A stretch of 64,000 bases of DNA from Aureimonas sp. AU12 (GCF_001463705.1 NZ_BBWH01000028.1:62001-126000), one strand, 5' to 3'. Positions 1 through 9,002 are shown, numbered from the stretch's first letter. Translations and numbers: made by a program. The notes: a model not told the origin generated them from the letters alone.

Positions 1-5
1 AACCG

Positions 6-920
6 ATGCTGAGAACCGATACCGTCCGCAAGATCCTGTCCTGGTACGAGGGCGAGACGCCCGGCCTGAAGTCCAACCTCTCGCGCCTCCTGATGCACGG
101 GCGCCTGGCCGGTACCGGGCGCGTCGTCATCCTGCCGGTCGATCAGGGCTTCGAGCACGGGCCGGCCCGGTCCTTCGCGCCCAATCCGGCCGCCTACGAT
201 CCGCACTATCTCTACGAGCTCGCCATCGAGTCCGGCGTCTCCGGCTATGCGGCCCCTCTCGGCCTGCTCGAGCAGGGTGCCGACACGTTCGCCGGCGAAG
301 TGCCGCTGATCCTGAAGCTCAACAGCGGCAACTCGCTGGCCGAGGGCGCGGGCGACCAGGCGCTGACGGGCACGGTGGAGGACGCGCTGCGCCTCGGCTG
401 CGTCGGCGTCGGCTTCACGATCTATCCGGGCTCCGACAATGCCTACGGCATGATGGAGGAGCTGCGCGAGATCACCCTGCAGGCGAAATCGCGCGGTCTG
501 ATGACTGTGGTCTGGTCTTATCCGCGCGGCGGCAAGGTGACGAAGGCCGGCGAGACCGGCCTCGATATCATCGCCTACGCCGCACACATGGCCGCGCTGC
601 TCGGCGCCACGATCATCAAGGTCAAGCTGCCGACCTCGCATGTCGATCTGGCCGACGCCAAGTCGACCTACGAGAAGAACGACATCCCGTCGGCCACCGC
701 GGCCGACCGCGTGCGCCACATCATGCAGGCCTCGTTCGCGGGCAAGCGCATCGTCGTGTTCTCCGGCGGTGCCGCGAAGAACACCGAGGAACTGCTCGAG
801 GAGGTCCGGGGCATCCGCGACGGCGGTGGCAATGGTTCGATCATCGGCCGCAACTCGTTCCAGCGCTCGAAGGCCGATGCGCTGAAGCTCCTGTCCGAGG
901 TCATGGACCTCTACGCATGA
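6..920 (+). CDS. fbaB: Class I fructose-bisphosphate aldolase (FbaB/DhnA type)
   Basis: Cytosolic Schiff-base aldolase that interconverts fructose-1,6-bisphosphate with glyceraldehyde-3-phosphate and dihydroxyacetone phosphate. The 304-residue protein has the family landmarks GRLAGTG (about 32-38), ILPVDQGFEHG (42-52), a VVWSYPRGG strand (168-176) and IIKVKLP (203-209), where K205 or K207 should be the Schiff-base lysine. The C-terminal phosphate-binding part carries FSGGAAKN and the late GRNSFQR. It is shorter at the N-terminus than E. coli FbaB but of normal length for alphaproteobacterial members. Only five bases precede the ATG, so a slightly earlier start outside the window cannot be excluded. 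A strong hairpin follows the stop, so it seems to be the last gene of its unit. Confidence 0.88.
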   Translation: MLRTDTVRKILSWYEGETPGLKSNLSRLLMHGRLAGTGRVVILPVDQGFEHGPARSFAPNPAAYDPHYLYELAIESGVSGYAAPLGLLEQGADTFAGEVPLILKLNSGNSLAEGAGDQALTGTVEDALRLGCVGVGFTIYPGSDNAYGMMEELREITLQAKSRGLMTVVWSYPRGGKVTKAGETGLDIIAYAAHMAALLGATIIKVKLPTSHVDLADAKSTYEKNDIPSATAADRVRHIMQASFAGKRIVVFSGGAAKNTEELLEEVRGIRDGGGNGSIIGRNSFQRSKADALKLLSEVMDLYA

Positions 921-937
921 TCGGATCAGCCAGAAAA

Positions 938-968
938 GAGCGGGGCGACGCGCGGCGTCGCCCCGCTC
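938..968 (+). terminator. Hairpin terminator after the aldolase gene
   Basis: A perfect 14-bp inverted repeat (938-951 with 955-968) encloses a 3-nt loop, 18 nt after the aldolase stop. There is no clear T-run on the plus strand, but AAAA lies just to the left, so it could also stop minus-strand transcripts. Confidence 0.6.
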
Positions 969-1084
969 GAATGCCTTGCCGCGATGCCTTCGCATCGCTA
1001 CTTGCCATGTGAGGATGCCCCAGGGCACCCGCGACCGGCGCCGCGTGTTCCCGAGCGAGGCGGTGCCAGGGCAAGGACGAGACG

Positions 1085-1534
1085 GTGACCGACATCCACG
1101 CCAAGACCGGCTCGACCGGCAAGACGGTCTCCCTGACCCGCAACGAAGACCTGGTGCTGACCGCGCTGCGCGGTGAAAGTGCGCCTCAGACGGCCTACCA
1201 GCTCCTCGACCGGCTGCGTGCCGACGGCATCAAGGCCCCGCTGCAAGTCTATCGCGCGCTGCGCTCGCTCGGCGACCGCCGCCTCGTGCATCGCCTCGAA
1301 AGCCTCAACGCCTTCGTTGCCTGCTGTCACGATCACGGCGAGGTCCGCCATTCCGCGGTCTTTGCGATCTGCGACCGCTGCGGCCGGGTGGACGAGTTCG
1401 CCGATACCCTCGTGGACGAGCAACTGGACGCGCTGGCCGGGCGGATGCGCTTTCGCATGGAACAGGCGGCGGTGGAGATCCGGGGCGTCTGCGGCGATTG
1501 CGCCGACGAGGCGGGCTCCGCGGTCGAGGGCTGA
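1085..1534 (+). CDS. zur: Zinc uptake regulator Zur (Fur family)
   Basis: Fur-family repressor, 149 residues, of the Zur subgroup that represses zinc import genes when zinc is sufficient. The N-terminal winged helix has TAYQLLDRLR (37-46) and APLQVYRALRSL (51-62); the hinge LVHRLESLNAFVAC (67-80) is typical of alphaproteobacterial Zur. Structural zinc ligands are the two CxxC pairs C96/C99 and C136/C139. The start is GTG, preceded by AAGGA at suitable spacing. No znu transport genes or other obvious zinc genes lie nearby, so its targets are elsewhere. Fur, Mur and PerR were considered; the LESLNAFVAC hinge favours Zur. Confidence 0.87.
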   Translation: MTDIHAKTGSTGKTVSLTRNEDLVLTALRGESAPQTAYQLLDRLRADGIKAPLQVYRALRSLGDRRLVHRLESLNAFVACCHDHGEVRHSAVFAICDRCGRVDEFADTLVDEQLDALAGRMRFRMEQAAVEIRGVCGDCADEAGSAVEG

Positions 1535-2240
1535 AGCGAATCGCCTGACCTCGTCGAAGGCGTTTGGCCGCGGGCGGCCCACTCTTTCCGGTTCCGCAGG
1601 ATGGAATGAGATGAGTCGGACGGCAAGGGCACATCCGCAGATTTTTCTGCGCCGCCCTCTTGTCGGAGGCACCAGTCCTTCCAGAGGGCGTCTTCCCTGT
1701 GCAAGCCTTTGCAAGGATTTCGAGCCCGCTTCTCCGACGATGCAATGGCGCTAAATCATGGTTTCCATTTGGTTATCTTGCAACGATCCATTTGAAGAAC
1801 CCGTCTTGATGCCGCTTCGACAGGACAAGGGCATCAACAACTACCCAAACGATCGGCCTTCCCTTTTCGGATGTAGAAGCTGCAACTTCAGACCATCTTG
1901 TGGTTGCATTGTCACTTCCTTTCCGCCCCTGTCAAACTTCGTGATCGAACCCATCGAGCCGGAAGAAAATCATTGAAAATCAAGTAGTTGGATTAAGGCA
2001 CGCAGAGCTTCCGCTTTAAGGCGTGCTTAACCTTGCCCGATTATCTATCCCTTCGAACGCCATGACCGGCAGCCGGCCTTGTTGCCAAGCTGCCACAGGG
2101 CGGTCGGTATCGGGTTTGACGCCATTGCTTCGGTAGGGGTCCAGACCCTAAATCGCACTAACCCCGGACGAACCGGGTCCGTCATTCGGGGTTTCGGTCC
2201 CGGTAGAACAAATGTCGCAGCGCGACACTGGAGTATCATC
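1535..2240. other. Long non-coding gap with an AT-rich core and possible stem-loops
   Basis: About 700 bp between zur and the barrel gene without a supportable gene. The stretch at about 1740-2080 is clearly poorer in G+C than everything around it. An imperfect hairpin lies at 1654-1689 (arms GCCCTCT and AGAGGGC). A second, at 2160-2193 (outer arms AACCCCG and CGGGGTT), falls in the likely 5' leader of the outer-membrane protein gene. A 72-codon ORF at 1758-1976 has no ribosome-binding site or recognisable family. The gap probably holds promoters and possibly a small RNA. Confidence 0.4.
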
Positions 2241-3029
2241 ATGAAGCGTTTCGCCCTCCTCCTGGCTTCGGCCGCTTTCGTCACCCCCGCTTTCGCTGCC
2301 GACGTCGTCTATGAAGAGCCGGCAGCTCCCGTCGTCGCGCTGGCGCCCGCCTACTCCTGGACCGGCTTCTACATCGGTGGCCAGGCTGGCGTTGCGTTCA
2401 ACAACGACGCAGGCGACGTGAACTACAACTCGAACACCGGCGCGTTCTCCACGACCGCGTTCTCGGGCGGTTCGAGCAACAGCGACGACGCAGCCTTCAT
2501 CGGCGGCGTGCACATCGGCTACGACTACCAGATCAACAACTTCCTGATCGGTGCCGTTGCCGACATCAACTACATCGACGCTTCGTCGACCTCGACCTAC
2601 TCGATCACCTCGGCTCCGGGCGTCGTCGACAACTTCGGCATCTCGCAGGACATCAACTTCGTCGGCACCGTCCGTGCGAAGCTCGGCGTCACCGCTGACC
2701 GCTTCGCCGTCTACGCGACGGGTGGTCTGGCCTATGCCGACACCGACACCGAATACTTCGCGCCGGGCACGCTGGCCGCGACGAACGGCTTCGTGCCGAC
2801 CGTCAACTCCGACTCGAACGACGTCGGCTACGCCGTCGGCGCCGGCGTCGACTACCTCGTCACGCCGAACCTCTCGCTCGGCCTCGAGTACCTCTACACG
2901 GACCTCGGCGACTCCGACACGAAGGTCACCTACACCAACGGTCTGACCCAGACCTCGTTCGACGCCACGTCGAACGACAGCCTGGACTTCCACACGGTGT
3001 GGGCCAAGGCTTCGTTCCGCTTCAACTAA
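2241..3029 (+). CDS. Omp25/31-type outer-membrane beta-barrel protein
   Basis: Secreted 262-residue outer-membrane porin-like barrel. The signal peptide MKRFALLLASAAFVTPAFA is followed by the mature start ADVVYEEP. Family hallmarks are the YSWTGFYIGGQAGVAF strand after the Pro-rich segment, alternating hydrophobic beta strands, and a terminal WAKASFRFN strand ending in an aromatic-rich signal for the BAM complex. ATG 2241 was chosen because the signal peptide starts there; the frame stays open upstream by chance. It belongs to the abundant rhizobial/Brucella surface-antigen family (Omp25/Omp31/RopB). A long leader and a strong terminator fit a highly expressed single-gene transcript. Confidence 0.88.
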   Translation: MKRFALLLASAAFVTPAFAADVVYEEPAAPVVALAPAYSWTGFYIGGQAGVAFNNDAGDVNYNSNTGAFSTTAFSGGSSNSDDAAFIGGVHIGYDYQINNFLIGAVADINYIDASSTSTYSITSAPGVVDNFGISQDINFVGTVRAKLGVTADRFAVYATGGLAYADTDTEYFAPGTLAATNGFVPTVNSDSNDVGYAVGAGVDYLVTPNLSLGLEYLYTDLGDSDTKVTYTNGLTQTSFDATSNDSLDFHTVWAKASFRFN

Positions 3030-3075
3030 GAAGCGGTTCGCGGGTCGGTCGGCAACGACCAGCCGCACAGCCATC

Positions 3076-3109
3076 GAAACCCGTCGCAGCGAGAGCTGCG
3101 GCGGGTTTC
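3076..3109 (+). terminator. Rho-independent terminator of the barrel gene
   Basis: A 15-bp stem (3076-3090 with 3095-3109, one wobble pair) with a GAGA loop lies 47 nt after the stop, with a T-containing run at the 3' edge. Confidence 0.8.
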
Positions 3110-3252
3110 GTCGTTTGAGGGGCCGAGCCGAACCCTACCTCCGCGAGGAGGCGCATCATGCCGCAGGGGCCCCGTCGTATCGGGGCGCGGCGTTGGTCCG
3201 GCTCGCACACCATGCCGTCGATGACGGTCGAGAGGTGAGGGGTCGTCGAACG

Positions 3253-3287
3253 AAAAGGCCCTCGGCGCGGGGTTGCGCCGAGGGCCT
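3253..3287 (-). terminator. Rho-independent terminator of the PfkB kinase gene
   Basis: A perfect 13-bp stem (3256-3268 with 3275-3287). Read on the minus strand it ends in a TTTT run (complement of 3253-3256), just downstream of the kinase stop at 3331. Confidence 0.82.
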
Positions 3288-3330
3288 GACGGATGAGCGA
3301 GGACGCGCGAAGCGCCGGAGGAGCGTGCGC

Positions 3331-4284
3331 TCAGGCGAGCGGCGGCAGGCCGAGATCGGCGCGGCGCGGCAGATCGGCACCGCGGCGCGAGCAGGTGATG
3401 GCGGCGGCGCGCACCGCGAACTGCAGGAGTTCGGTCAGGGCCGTCTCGTCAAGCGCGGCGACGTTCGACGCCGACAGGCGACCATCCTCGTAGAGCTTGG
3501 CGAGGAGCGAGGCCTGGAACGTGTCGCCCGCGCCCACCGTATCGGCCACCGCAATGGCCTGTCCGGGCACGCGAACCGAAACGCCGCCGCGCGTCAGCGC
3601 CAGCGCGCCGTTCTCCCCGAGCGTCACCACCGCCAGCGACGCGCCGGCCGAGATCCAGTCCGCCAGCACCGTCTCCACCGCGCGGCCCGGCTGCACCTGC
3701 TCCAGATCCTCCTCGCTCGCCTTCACCAGCGACGCGAAGGGGATCGTCGCGCCGATGCGCGAGCGCCAGATGTCGAGATCGGGCTCGATCGAGGCGCGGA
3801 TGTTCGGATCGTAGGAGATGAAGCGGCGACCATGCTCCTGCGCGACCAGCTTGGCGAGCGCGCTGGCGGTCGGCTCGGTCACCGTCGAATAGGAGGCGAG
3901 GTGGATGGCCGCGAGTTCGGCCGGAAATTCGGCGGGCACTTCCGATGGTTCGATCGAGCGGTCGGCCGTCCCGTCGATGTAGAAATTGTACTGGGGCGTT
4001 CCGGCGCCCGAAAGCGAGACCATGGCGAGGGTCGTGTTGCGATCGGTATCGATGAGGAAGCGGGTGTCGATGCCCTCGCGCTCCATGAAGCCGCGAATGC
4101 GCCGCCCGAACGGATCGCCCGAGATCTTGGTGAAGAAGCCGGCCTTGTGGCCGAGCCGCGCCAGACCCAGCGCCACGTTGAGCGGCGAACCGCCGACGCG
4201 TCCGCTCAGCGCGATCGAGGCGATGTCGGCGTCCTCGCCGCCGGCGAACAGATCGAAGAGGGCATCGCCGCAGCTGAGGAACAT
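3331..4284 (-). CDS. PfkB-family carbohydrate kinase (fructokinase-like)
   Basis: ATP-dependent sugar kinase of the ribokinase/PfkB family, 317 residues from the preferred ATG. It opens with LSCGDALFDLF, has the early GGSPLNVALGLARLG signature, and carries the second PfkB signature DTVGAGDTF, whose aspartate is the catalytic base. Sequence style resembles rhizobial fructokinases, but the sugar is not proven. ATG 4284 is chosen over TTG 4299 because GGAG lies 7 nt before it. It is a single gene between two terminators, with no sugar transporter next to it. Confidence 0.83.
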   Translation of the reverse strand: MFLSCGDALFDLFAGGEDADIASIALSGRVGGSPLNVALGLARLGHKAGFFTKISGDPFGRRIRGFMEREGIDTRFLIDTDRNTTLAMVSLSGAGTPQYNFYIDGTADRSIEPSEVPAEFPAELAAIHLASYSTVTEPTASALAKLVAQEHGRRFISYDPNIRASIEPDLDIWRSRIGATIPFASLVKASEEDLEQVQPGRAVETVLADWISAGASLAVVTLGENGALALTRGGVSVRVPGQAIAVADTVGAGDTFQASLLAKLYEDGRLSASNVAALDETALTELLQFAVRAAAITCSRRGADLPRRADLGLPPLA

Positions 4285-4334
4285 CGAAGGTCTCCGCAAG
4301 GGCCCGGTAATGGGCCGTCACCCTCCGGGCTAGC

Positions 4335-4361
4335 AAAAAACCGCCGGGCAGGGAATGGCGG
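4335..4361 (-). terminator. Terminator of the DUF3750 gene
   Basis: On the minus strand a short GC stem (CCGCC/GGCGG, 4341-4345 with 4357-4361) is followed by six T residues (complement of 4335-4340). It sits between the DUF3750 stop and the kinase start. Confidence 0.6.
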
Positions 4362-4372
4362 CGATGCGGCGA

Positions 4373-5119
4373 TCAACCGGTGAGCGAGAGGCTGCCGAAT
4401 GCCGGGATCTTCACGGTCATGCGAAACGGGTCGAGCCCGGCCACGAGCCCGAGCAGGTTGACCTCGAAGCCGCTGCGCTCGCCGATCCTGAGGCCCGCAT
4501 AGCCGAACAGCGAGAGGCTGAGTTCGTGGCCTTCGCGATCGAGATCAATGATCCGCCCGTCCACCGGAAAGTCGCGCCCGACGGCCGCCGGCGGCAGCAC
4601 GGCGCCGAGGGCCGGAACCTGCCGCAGGACGTGGGCGACGAAGCTGTTGGAGTTCGGGCCGGGAAAGATACGGTAGCCGCCGCGCGCCGCGAACGGATAG
4701 TCGGCGATCGCTGCTTCCACCGCCGGGATGGCCGAGGTGGCGGCATCGCCGTGGAGCGCGGCCACGAGGCGCGGCTCGTTCGAATACCAGCGGCCGTCCG
4801 CCGGATAGCCGTTGCGCCGGATCGGCGAACCCCAGCCGACCTTGTCGAAGCGCTCGTAGCGGTCCGCGCCTGCGCGCTTCAGGACGATCCAGGAATGCTC
4901 CGCGAGCGCCCCCTTGAGGCCGCCGGTTCGCGCCGCCAGCACGTAGACCGCCGCCGCGCGATCGTCGGCTGCGGTCGGCAACAGCGCGGCGGAACTCCAG
5001 TCGGCGTCGCGCCACGAGCCGGGATGGCTGCCGAGCGCATAGAGCAGCGCGGCAAGTGCCGCCGGCAGGAGATAGACGACCGCGATGACGAGGAAGAAGG
5101 CGCGCAGGAAACGGCTCAT
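4373..5119 (-). CDS. DUF3750 family membrane-anchored protein
   Basis: A 248-residue protein with one N-terminal membrane segment (about 4-27, FLRAFFLVIAVVYLLPAALA) and a soluble domain. Recognisable DUF3750 features are AEHSWIVLKR, a YPADGRWYSNEP segment and the strongly conserved FPGPNSNSFV (about residue 150). The family is widespread in proteobacteria and has no assigned function; the conserved polar motifs hint at an enzyme facing the periplasm, which is inference. It is divergent from the asparaginase gene with about 90 bp between them. Confidence 0.8.
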   Translation of the reverse strand: MSRFLRAFFLVIAVVYLLPAALAALLYALGSHPGSWRDADWSSAALLPTAADDRAAAVYVLAARTGGLKGALAEHSWIVLKRAGADRYERFDKVGWGSPIRRNGYPADGRWYSNEPRLVAALHGDAATSAIPAVEAAIADYPFAARGGYRIFPGPNSNSFVAHVLRQVPALGAVLPPAAVGRDFPVDGRIIDLDREGHELSLSLFGYAGLRIGERSGFEVNLLGLVAGLDPFRMTVKIPAFGSLSLTG

Positions 5120-5211
5120 GAGATCCGGGACAGGGGGGAAGCGGGATGGTAGATCGGCCGGACCGCGGCCACCGACGATCTAGGCCGCCAAACCGGCGGG
5201 AATTGAGACCG

Positions 5212-6219
5212 ATGGCACAGGATCTCGTGATCGAAGTGACGCGGGGCGATGCGGTGGAAAGCCGGCATCGCGCGCGCCTCGCCGTGGTGGACGGCGCAGG
5301 GCGAACGGTGATCGAACGAGGTGACACGCTGGCCCTCGTCTTTCCGCGCTCGGCGGTGAAGGTGTTCCAGGCGATCCCCCTCATCGAGACCGGCGCGGCC
5401 GAGCGCTTCGGCTTCGGGGAAAGGGACCTGTCGCTCGCCTGCGCCTCGCATTCGGGCGAGGCCGGACACGTGGCGCTTGCCGCCGATCTTCTGGGCCGCG
5501 CCGGGCTCGGTGAGGCCGATCTCGAATGCGGCTGTCACTGGCCGTTCGACCAGCCGGTGGCGCTGGCGCTGGCGCGCGGTGGCGGCGAGCCTTCGCAACT
5601 TCACAACAATTGCTCGGGCAAGCATGCCGGTTTCCTCTGCACCGCCGTCCATGCGGGCGAGGCGACGCGCGGCTATGTCGGTGCGACGCATCCGGTGCAG
5701 GAGCGCGGGCGCGAGGTCATCGCCGATCTCACCGGCACGGCGGTCGGCGAGACGACGCCCGAAGGCATCGACGGCTGCTCGATCCCGACCTATGCGGCGC
5801 CCCTGCGCGGCTTCGCCGCCGGCTTCGCCAAGCTCGCTTCGGGGCAGGGCACCGGGCCGCTGCGCGCGGCGGCGGGGCGGCGGTTGATGGCGGCCTGCAT
5901 GGCCGAGCCCTGGTTCATGGCGGGCACGAAGCGGGCCTGCGTCGCGCTGATGGAGGCCGCGCCCGGCCGCGTCTTCGCCAAGACCGGGGCGGAAGGGGTG
6001 TTCTGCGGCGCGGTGCCGGAACTCGGCCTCGGCTTTGCGCTGAAGATCGACGACGGCGCGACGCGCGCCTCGGAAGCGCTGGTCGCGGCGACGCTGGCGA
6101 ACGTCCTGCGCCCTCACGACGGCGCGCTGGCCGAACGCTACGAGGCCATGGCCCGGCGCCCGATCCGCAACTGGCACCGCACGGTGACGGGCGAGGTCCG
6201 CGTCGGCGGCCTCGCCTGA
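5212..6219 (+). CDS. ansA: L-asparaginase of the Rhizobium etli AnsA (ReAII) class
   Basis: Hydrolyses L-asparagine to aspartate and ammonia. This class (PF06089) is unrelated to E. coli-type asparaginases and has a serine-lactamase-like fold. The 335-residue protein shows the active-site S47-x-x-K50, the ASHSGE motif with S79, and the HNNCSGKH segment with C134 and K137. C189 lies in DGCSIP; together C134, K137 and C189 match the metal site described for ReAII. ATG 5212 gives normal family length; a longer reading from 5146 adds an Arg-rich segment with no family likeness. It stands alone here, without an aspartase or asparagine transporter beside it. Confidence 0.85.
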   Translation: MAQDLVIEVTRGDAVESRHRARLAVVDGAGRTVIERGDTLALVFPRSAVKVFQAIPLIETGAAERFGFGERDLSLACASHSGEAGHVALAADLLGRAGLGEADLECGCHWPFDQPVALALARGGGEPSQLHNNCSGKHAGFLCTAVHAGEATRGYVGATHPVQERGREVIADLTGTAVGETTPEGIDGCSIPTYAAPLRGFAAGFAKLASGQGTGPLRAAAGRRLMAACMAEPWFMAGTKRACVALMEAAPGRVFAKTGAEGVFCGAVPELGLGFALKIDDGATRASEALVAATLANVLRPHDGALAERYEAMARRPIRNWHRTVTGEVRVGGLA

Positions 6220-6233
6220 ACCGTCACGACCGA

Positions 6234-7703
6234 TCAGCTGTCGGATGCCGCCCGCGAGCGCGGCGCCCGGCGCCGGGAGGGCCGGGCCGCCGGCTTGGCG
6301 ACAACCGCGACCGGTGCGTCCTTGGGATCCGTGGCCTTCAACCGGATGCGGATCATGCCGCCCGGCGTCTTCTCGATGTCGAAGATGCCGACGGCGCGCA
6401 CGAAGTCGCTGAGCTTGCGCTGACCGTAGGTGCGGGGATCGAAGTCCGAGAAGAGGTTGAGGAGCTGCTTGCCGAACGTGCCGAGCGGCACCCAGCCGTC
6501 TTCGGTCTCCATCAGGTCCATGACCTGCTGCAGCATCGGCACGGCGGCGGTGGACTTGTCGGCCACCGGGCGCCCCTCCGGCGAGCCGCCGGGCAGGAGG
6601 TTTTCGGTGTAGATGAAGCGCCGGCAGGCCTGACGGAAGCTCTCGGGCGTCTTCTGCTCGCCGAAGCCGTAGACGTCGAGGCCGTTCTCGCGGATGCGCG
6701 CGGCCAGCCGCGTGAAGTCGCTGTCGGAGGAGACGATGCAGAAGCCGTCGAAGCGGCCGGAATGCATCAGGTCCATCGCGTCGATGACGAGCGCGATGTC
6801 GGAGGCGTTCTTGCCGGTGACATAGGCGAACTGCTGCTGCGGGATGATCGCGTGCTTCGACAGGCAGTCGGCCCAGCCCTTCGAGCGGGTGGAGGAGAAG
6901 TCGCCGTAGATGCGGCGCACGCTGGCCTCGCCGATCGCCGCGATCTCCTGGAAGAGACCGTCCGCGATGCGGGCCGAGGCGTTGTCGGCATCGATGAGGA
7001 CGGCGAGGCGGGGAGATCGGACGTCGCTCATGAAGCTCTCGGGTCTGCGTTCGAGGGAGGGGCGATAGGCGGGTTCTGAATATCGTGCGAGCCGGGGCGC
7101 GGGGTCGCTGAACGCGGCCATGGCCGGCGGATTTTCCGCGACCGGGGGTTTGGGCGCGGGCGCCGGGGCGGCCACGGGAGCCGGAGCCGTCTCGACCGGT
7201 GTCGGCGCAGCCCTGGCGGGCGCCTGAGCGGCGGCGCGAGCCGCGGGCGGGCGGGCCGGACGGGCGGTTGTCGCCTCGCCGGGCTCGGCCGTGGTGGATT
7301 CAGAGGGAGCCGGAGCCTTGGCGGGCACCGCGGTGCTGGCGGTGTCGGGTGACGTCGATGATGCTGGCGCAGGCGCGTGCGGACGCGGCGCGGCGGGTGC
7401 GGCCTTCGCCGGCTGCGGCTTGGCCGAAGCGGCGGCCTCGGCCGTCGTGGCGGCGCGCGGCCTGGCGGCGGCGGGCTTCGCGTCGCCGGCCTTCGCATCG
7501 CCGTTCCGGGCCTGCCCGGTCTTCGCGGCGGCGGGCCTGGCGCCGGCGGGTTTGGCGGGCGCGGGCTTGGTGGCCGGGGGAGCCTTGGCCGGCTCGGCGG
7601 CGGGCGCCGCGTCGGGCGTCGGGGCGTCGGGCGCGTTCGCCTCGTCGCCGGTGGGGATGTTGAGGAAGGCGGGCGCTTGGCCCTCGCCCCAGCTTCGGTT
7701 CAT
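6234..7703 (-). CDS. NYN-domain nuclease with C-terminal OST-HTH/LOTUS domain and long Ala/Pro-rich N-terminus
   Basis: A LabA/DUF88-type protein. From residue about 232 there is an NYN (PIN-like) fold with AVLIDADNAS, SSDSDFTRLA and the YGFGEQKTPESF segment; the Asp residues are the expected metal ligands for RNA cleavage. After about residue 370 an OST-HTH/LOTUS-like domain follows, then a basic tail. The first 224 residues are almost entirely Ala, Pro, Lys and Thr. ATG 7703 overlaps the corA stop as ATGA and has GGAAGAA upstream. An internal ATG at 7031 would give only the folded part, so the start is uncertain. RNA binding or cleavage is inferred from the domains. Confidence 0.72.
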   Translation of the reverse strand: MNRSWGEGQAPAFLNIPTGDEANAPDAPTPDAAPAAEPAKAPPATKPAPAKPAGARPAAAKTGQARNGDAKAGDAKPAAARPRAATTAEAAASAKPQPAKAAPAAPRPHAPAPASSTSPDTASTAVPAKAPAPSESTTAEPGEATTARPARPPAARAAAQAPARAAPTPVETAPAPVAAPAPAPKPPVAENPPAMAAFSDPAPRLARYSEPAYRPSLERRPESFMSDVRSPRLAVLIDADNASARIADGLFQEIAAIGEASVRRIYGDFSSTRSKGWADCLSKHAIIPQQQFAYVTGKNASDIALVIDAMDLMHSGRFDGFCIVSSDSDFTRLAARIRENGLDVYGFGEQKTPESFRQACRRFIYTENLLPGGSPEGRPVADKSTAAVPMLQQVMDLMETEDGWVPLGTFGKQLLNLFSDFDPRTYGQRKLSDFVRAVGIFDIEKTPGGMIRIRLKATDPKDAPVAVVAKPAARPSRRRAPRSRAASDS

Positions 7704-8767
7704 AGCCATTTCTTGTGCCGGAAGAAGAGGAGGGGAAGCAGCGCCGACAACACCATGACGCCGATCGCCATGGGGTAGCCGAACCGCCACGTGAGTTCGG
7801 GCATGTGGGTGAAGTTCATGCCGTAAATGGAGGCGACCAGCGTCGGCGGCATGAAGCCGACGGCGGCCACCGAGAAGATCTTGATGATGGCGTTCTGTTC
7901 GATCGAGATCATGCCGACCGTGGTGTCGAGGAGGAACGTCGTCTTGTTCGACAGAAAGGACACGAAGTCGTTGAGCGAGGCGACGTCGCGCGCCATCGCC
8001 TTCACCCGCAGCTTCTGCTCCTTCTGCGGCTTGCGCCGGTCGAGCACGAACTGAAGATAGGGCAGGAGACGGTCGAGGGTCGCCAGACTCTCGCGTGTGC
8101 GCGAGGAGAGATCGCCGGCCGCGCCGATGCGCTTGAGAAGCTGCTGGAAATCGGCCGTGGGCGTCGGGGTCTTGTCGTCGGAGGAGCGGAAGATGTCGGT
8201 GCCGATCCGGTCGAGGTCGGCGGCGATGGCCTCGAGCATGTCGGCGACGCGATCGATGACGGTTTCGAGCAGGCCGATGGCGATCGAATCGGCGGTCGGG
8301 CCCTTCATGCGCGAGGGCTTGGGCGGAGCCGGCGGCGGGCCGTAATGGTCGCGGCTCGGCAGGAAATAGCCCTTGGCGGCCTCGGCGCTGCCGTTGCCGT
8401 CGCGGCAGAGCTTGGTGGCGAAGATCTGGAACGAGCGCGGATCGGTGTAGCGCAGGGTGATCAGCCGGTTCTGCACGAGGATGAAGGTGACCGGGCCGAA
8501 ATCCGGCTTGCCCTCGTCGAGCCCGTAGACGAGCGAGGCCGTCATGAAGTCGCCGCCGTCCTCGGAGTAGAGCCGGCTCGACACCTCGATCTCGCGCATT
8601 TCCTCGCGCGTCGGCACCTCGATGCCGCACAATTCCTCGACGGCCTTCTCCTCGTCGCGCGTCGGGTTGCGCAGATCCAGCCACACGGCTTCGGGCGGCA
8701 CCTCGTCGGGGCGCACCGCCGCGTATCGACGGACCTGGGAACCGAAGACCGTGTAGGCGTCGATCAT
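7700..8767 (-). CDS. corA: CorA-family magnesium transporter
   Basis: Inner-membrane divalent cation channel of the CorA/2-TM-GxN family, 355 residues. A large N-terminal cytoplasmic domain, rich in charged helices, leads to two C-terminal membrane segments. The signature YGMNF, followed by TxMPE, lies between them at about 317-326. The protein ends in a basic tail (RHKKWL). It is the first gene of a two-gene unit, since its TGA is shared with the start of the NYN gene. No Mg2+-responsive leader could be recognised in the 235 bp upstream. Confidence 0.9.
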   Translation of the reverse strand: MIDAYTVFGSQVRRYAAVRPDEVPPEAVWLDLRNPTRDEEKAVEELCGIEVPTREEMREIEVSSRLYSEDGGDFMTASLVYGLDEGKPDFGPVTFILVQNRLITLRYTDPRSFQIFATKLCRDGNGSAEAAKGYFLPSRDHYGPPPAPPKPSRMKGPTADSIAIGLLETVIDRVADMLEAIAADLDRIGTDIFRSSDDKTPTPTADFQQLLKRIGAAGDLSSRTRESLATLDRLLPYLQFVLDRRKPQKEQKLRVKAMARDVASLNDFVSFLSNKTTFLLDTTVGMISIEQNAIIKIFSVAAVGFMPPTLVASIYGMNFTHMPELTWRFGYPMAIGVMVLSALLPLLFFRHKKWL

Positions 8768-9002
8768 GAAGCGTCATCCCTGCCGCGGCGGCGCGCCGAA
8801 CTGCAACGGGACGGTGCCGAACGGGCGCGCGGCCCGGACACGACGCCGTCCTGGCGCAGGGTGAAGCGCGGGGAGCCCCGGAATGCAAGTCCGATTTCGG
8901 CGGGCGGGGCCGGGGAGGGGGCCGCAGTGGCGTTCGGGACCCCGGAAAGCGGAAGGCGTCACCCATCGATCGCGGCAAGGGATGGCGCGCTGTCTTGCGA
9001 CG

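Noticed and set aside
1758-1976. 72-codon ORF with several Cys residues in the zur-omp gap
   Set aside because: No ribosome-binding site, no family likeness and AT-rich non-coding context.
7704-8978. N-terminal extension of the NYN protein into the corA region
   Set aside because: The frame is open by chance; it is Arg/Pro-rich antisense-like text, and corA occupies another frame of the same strand.
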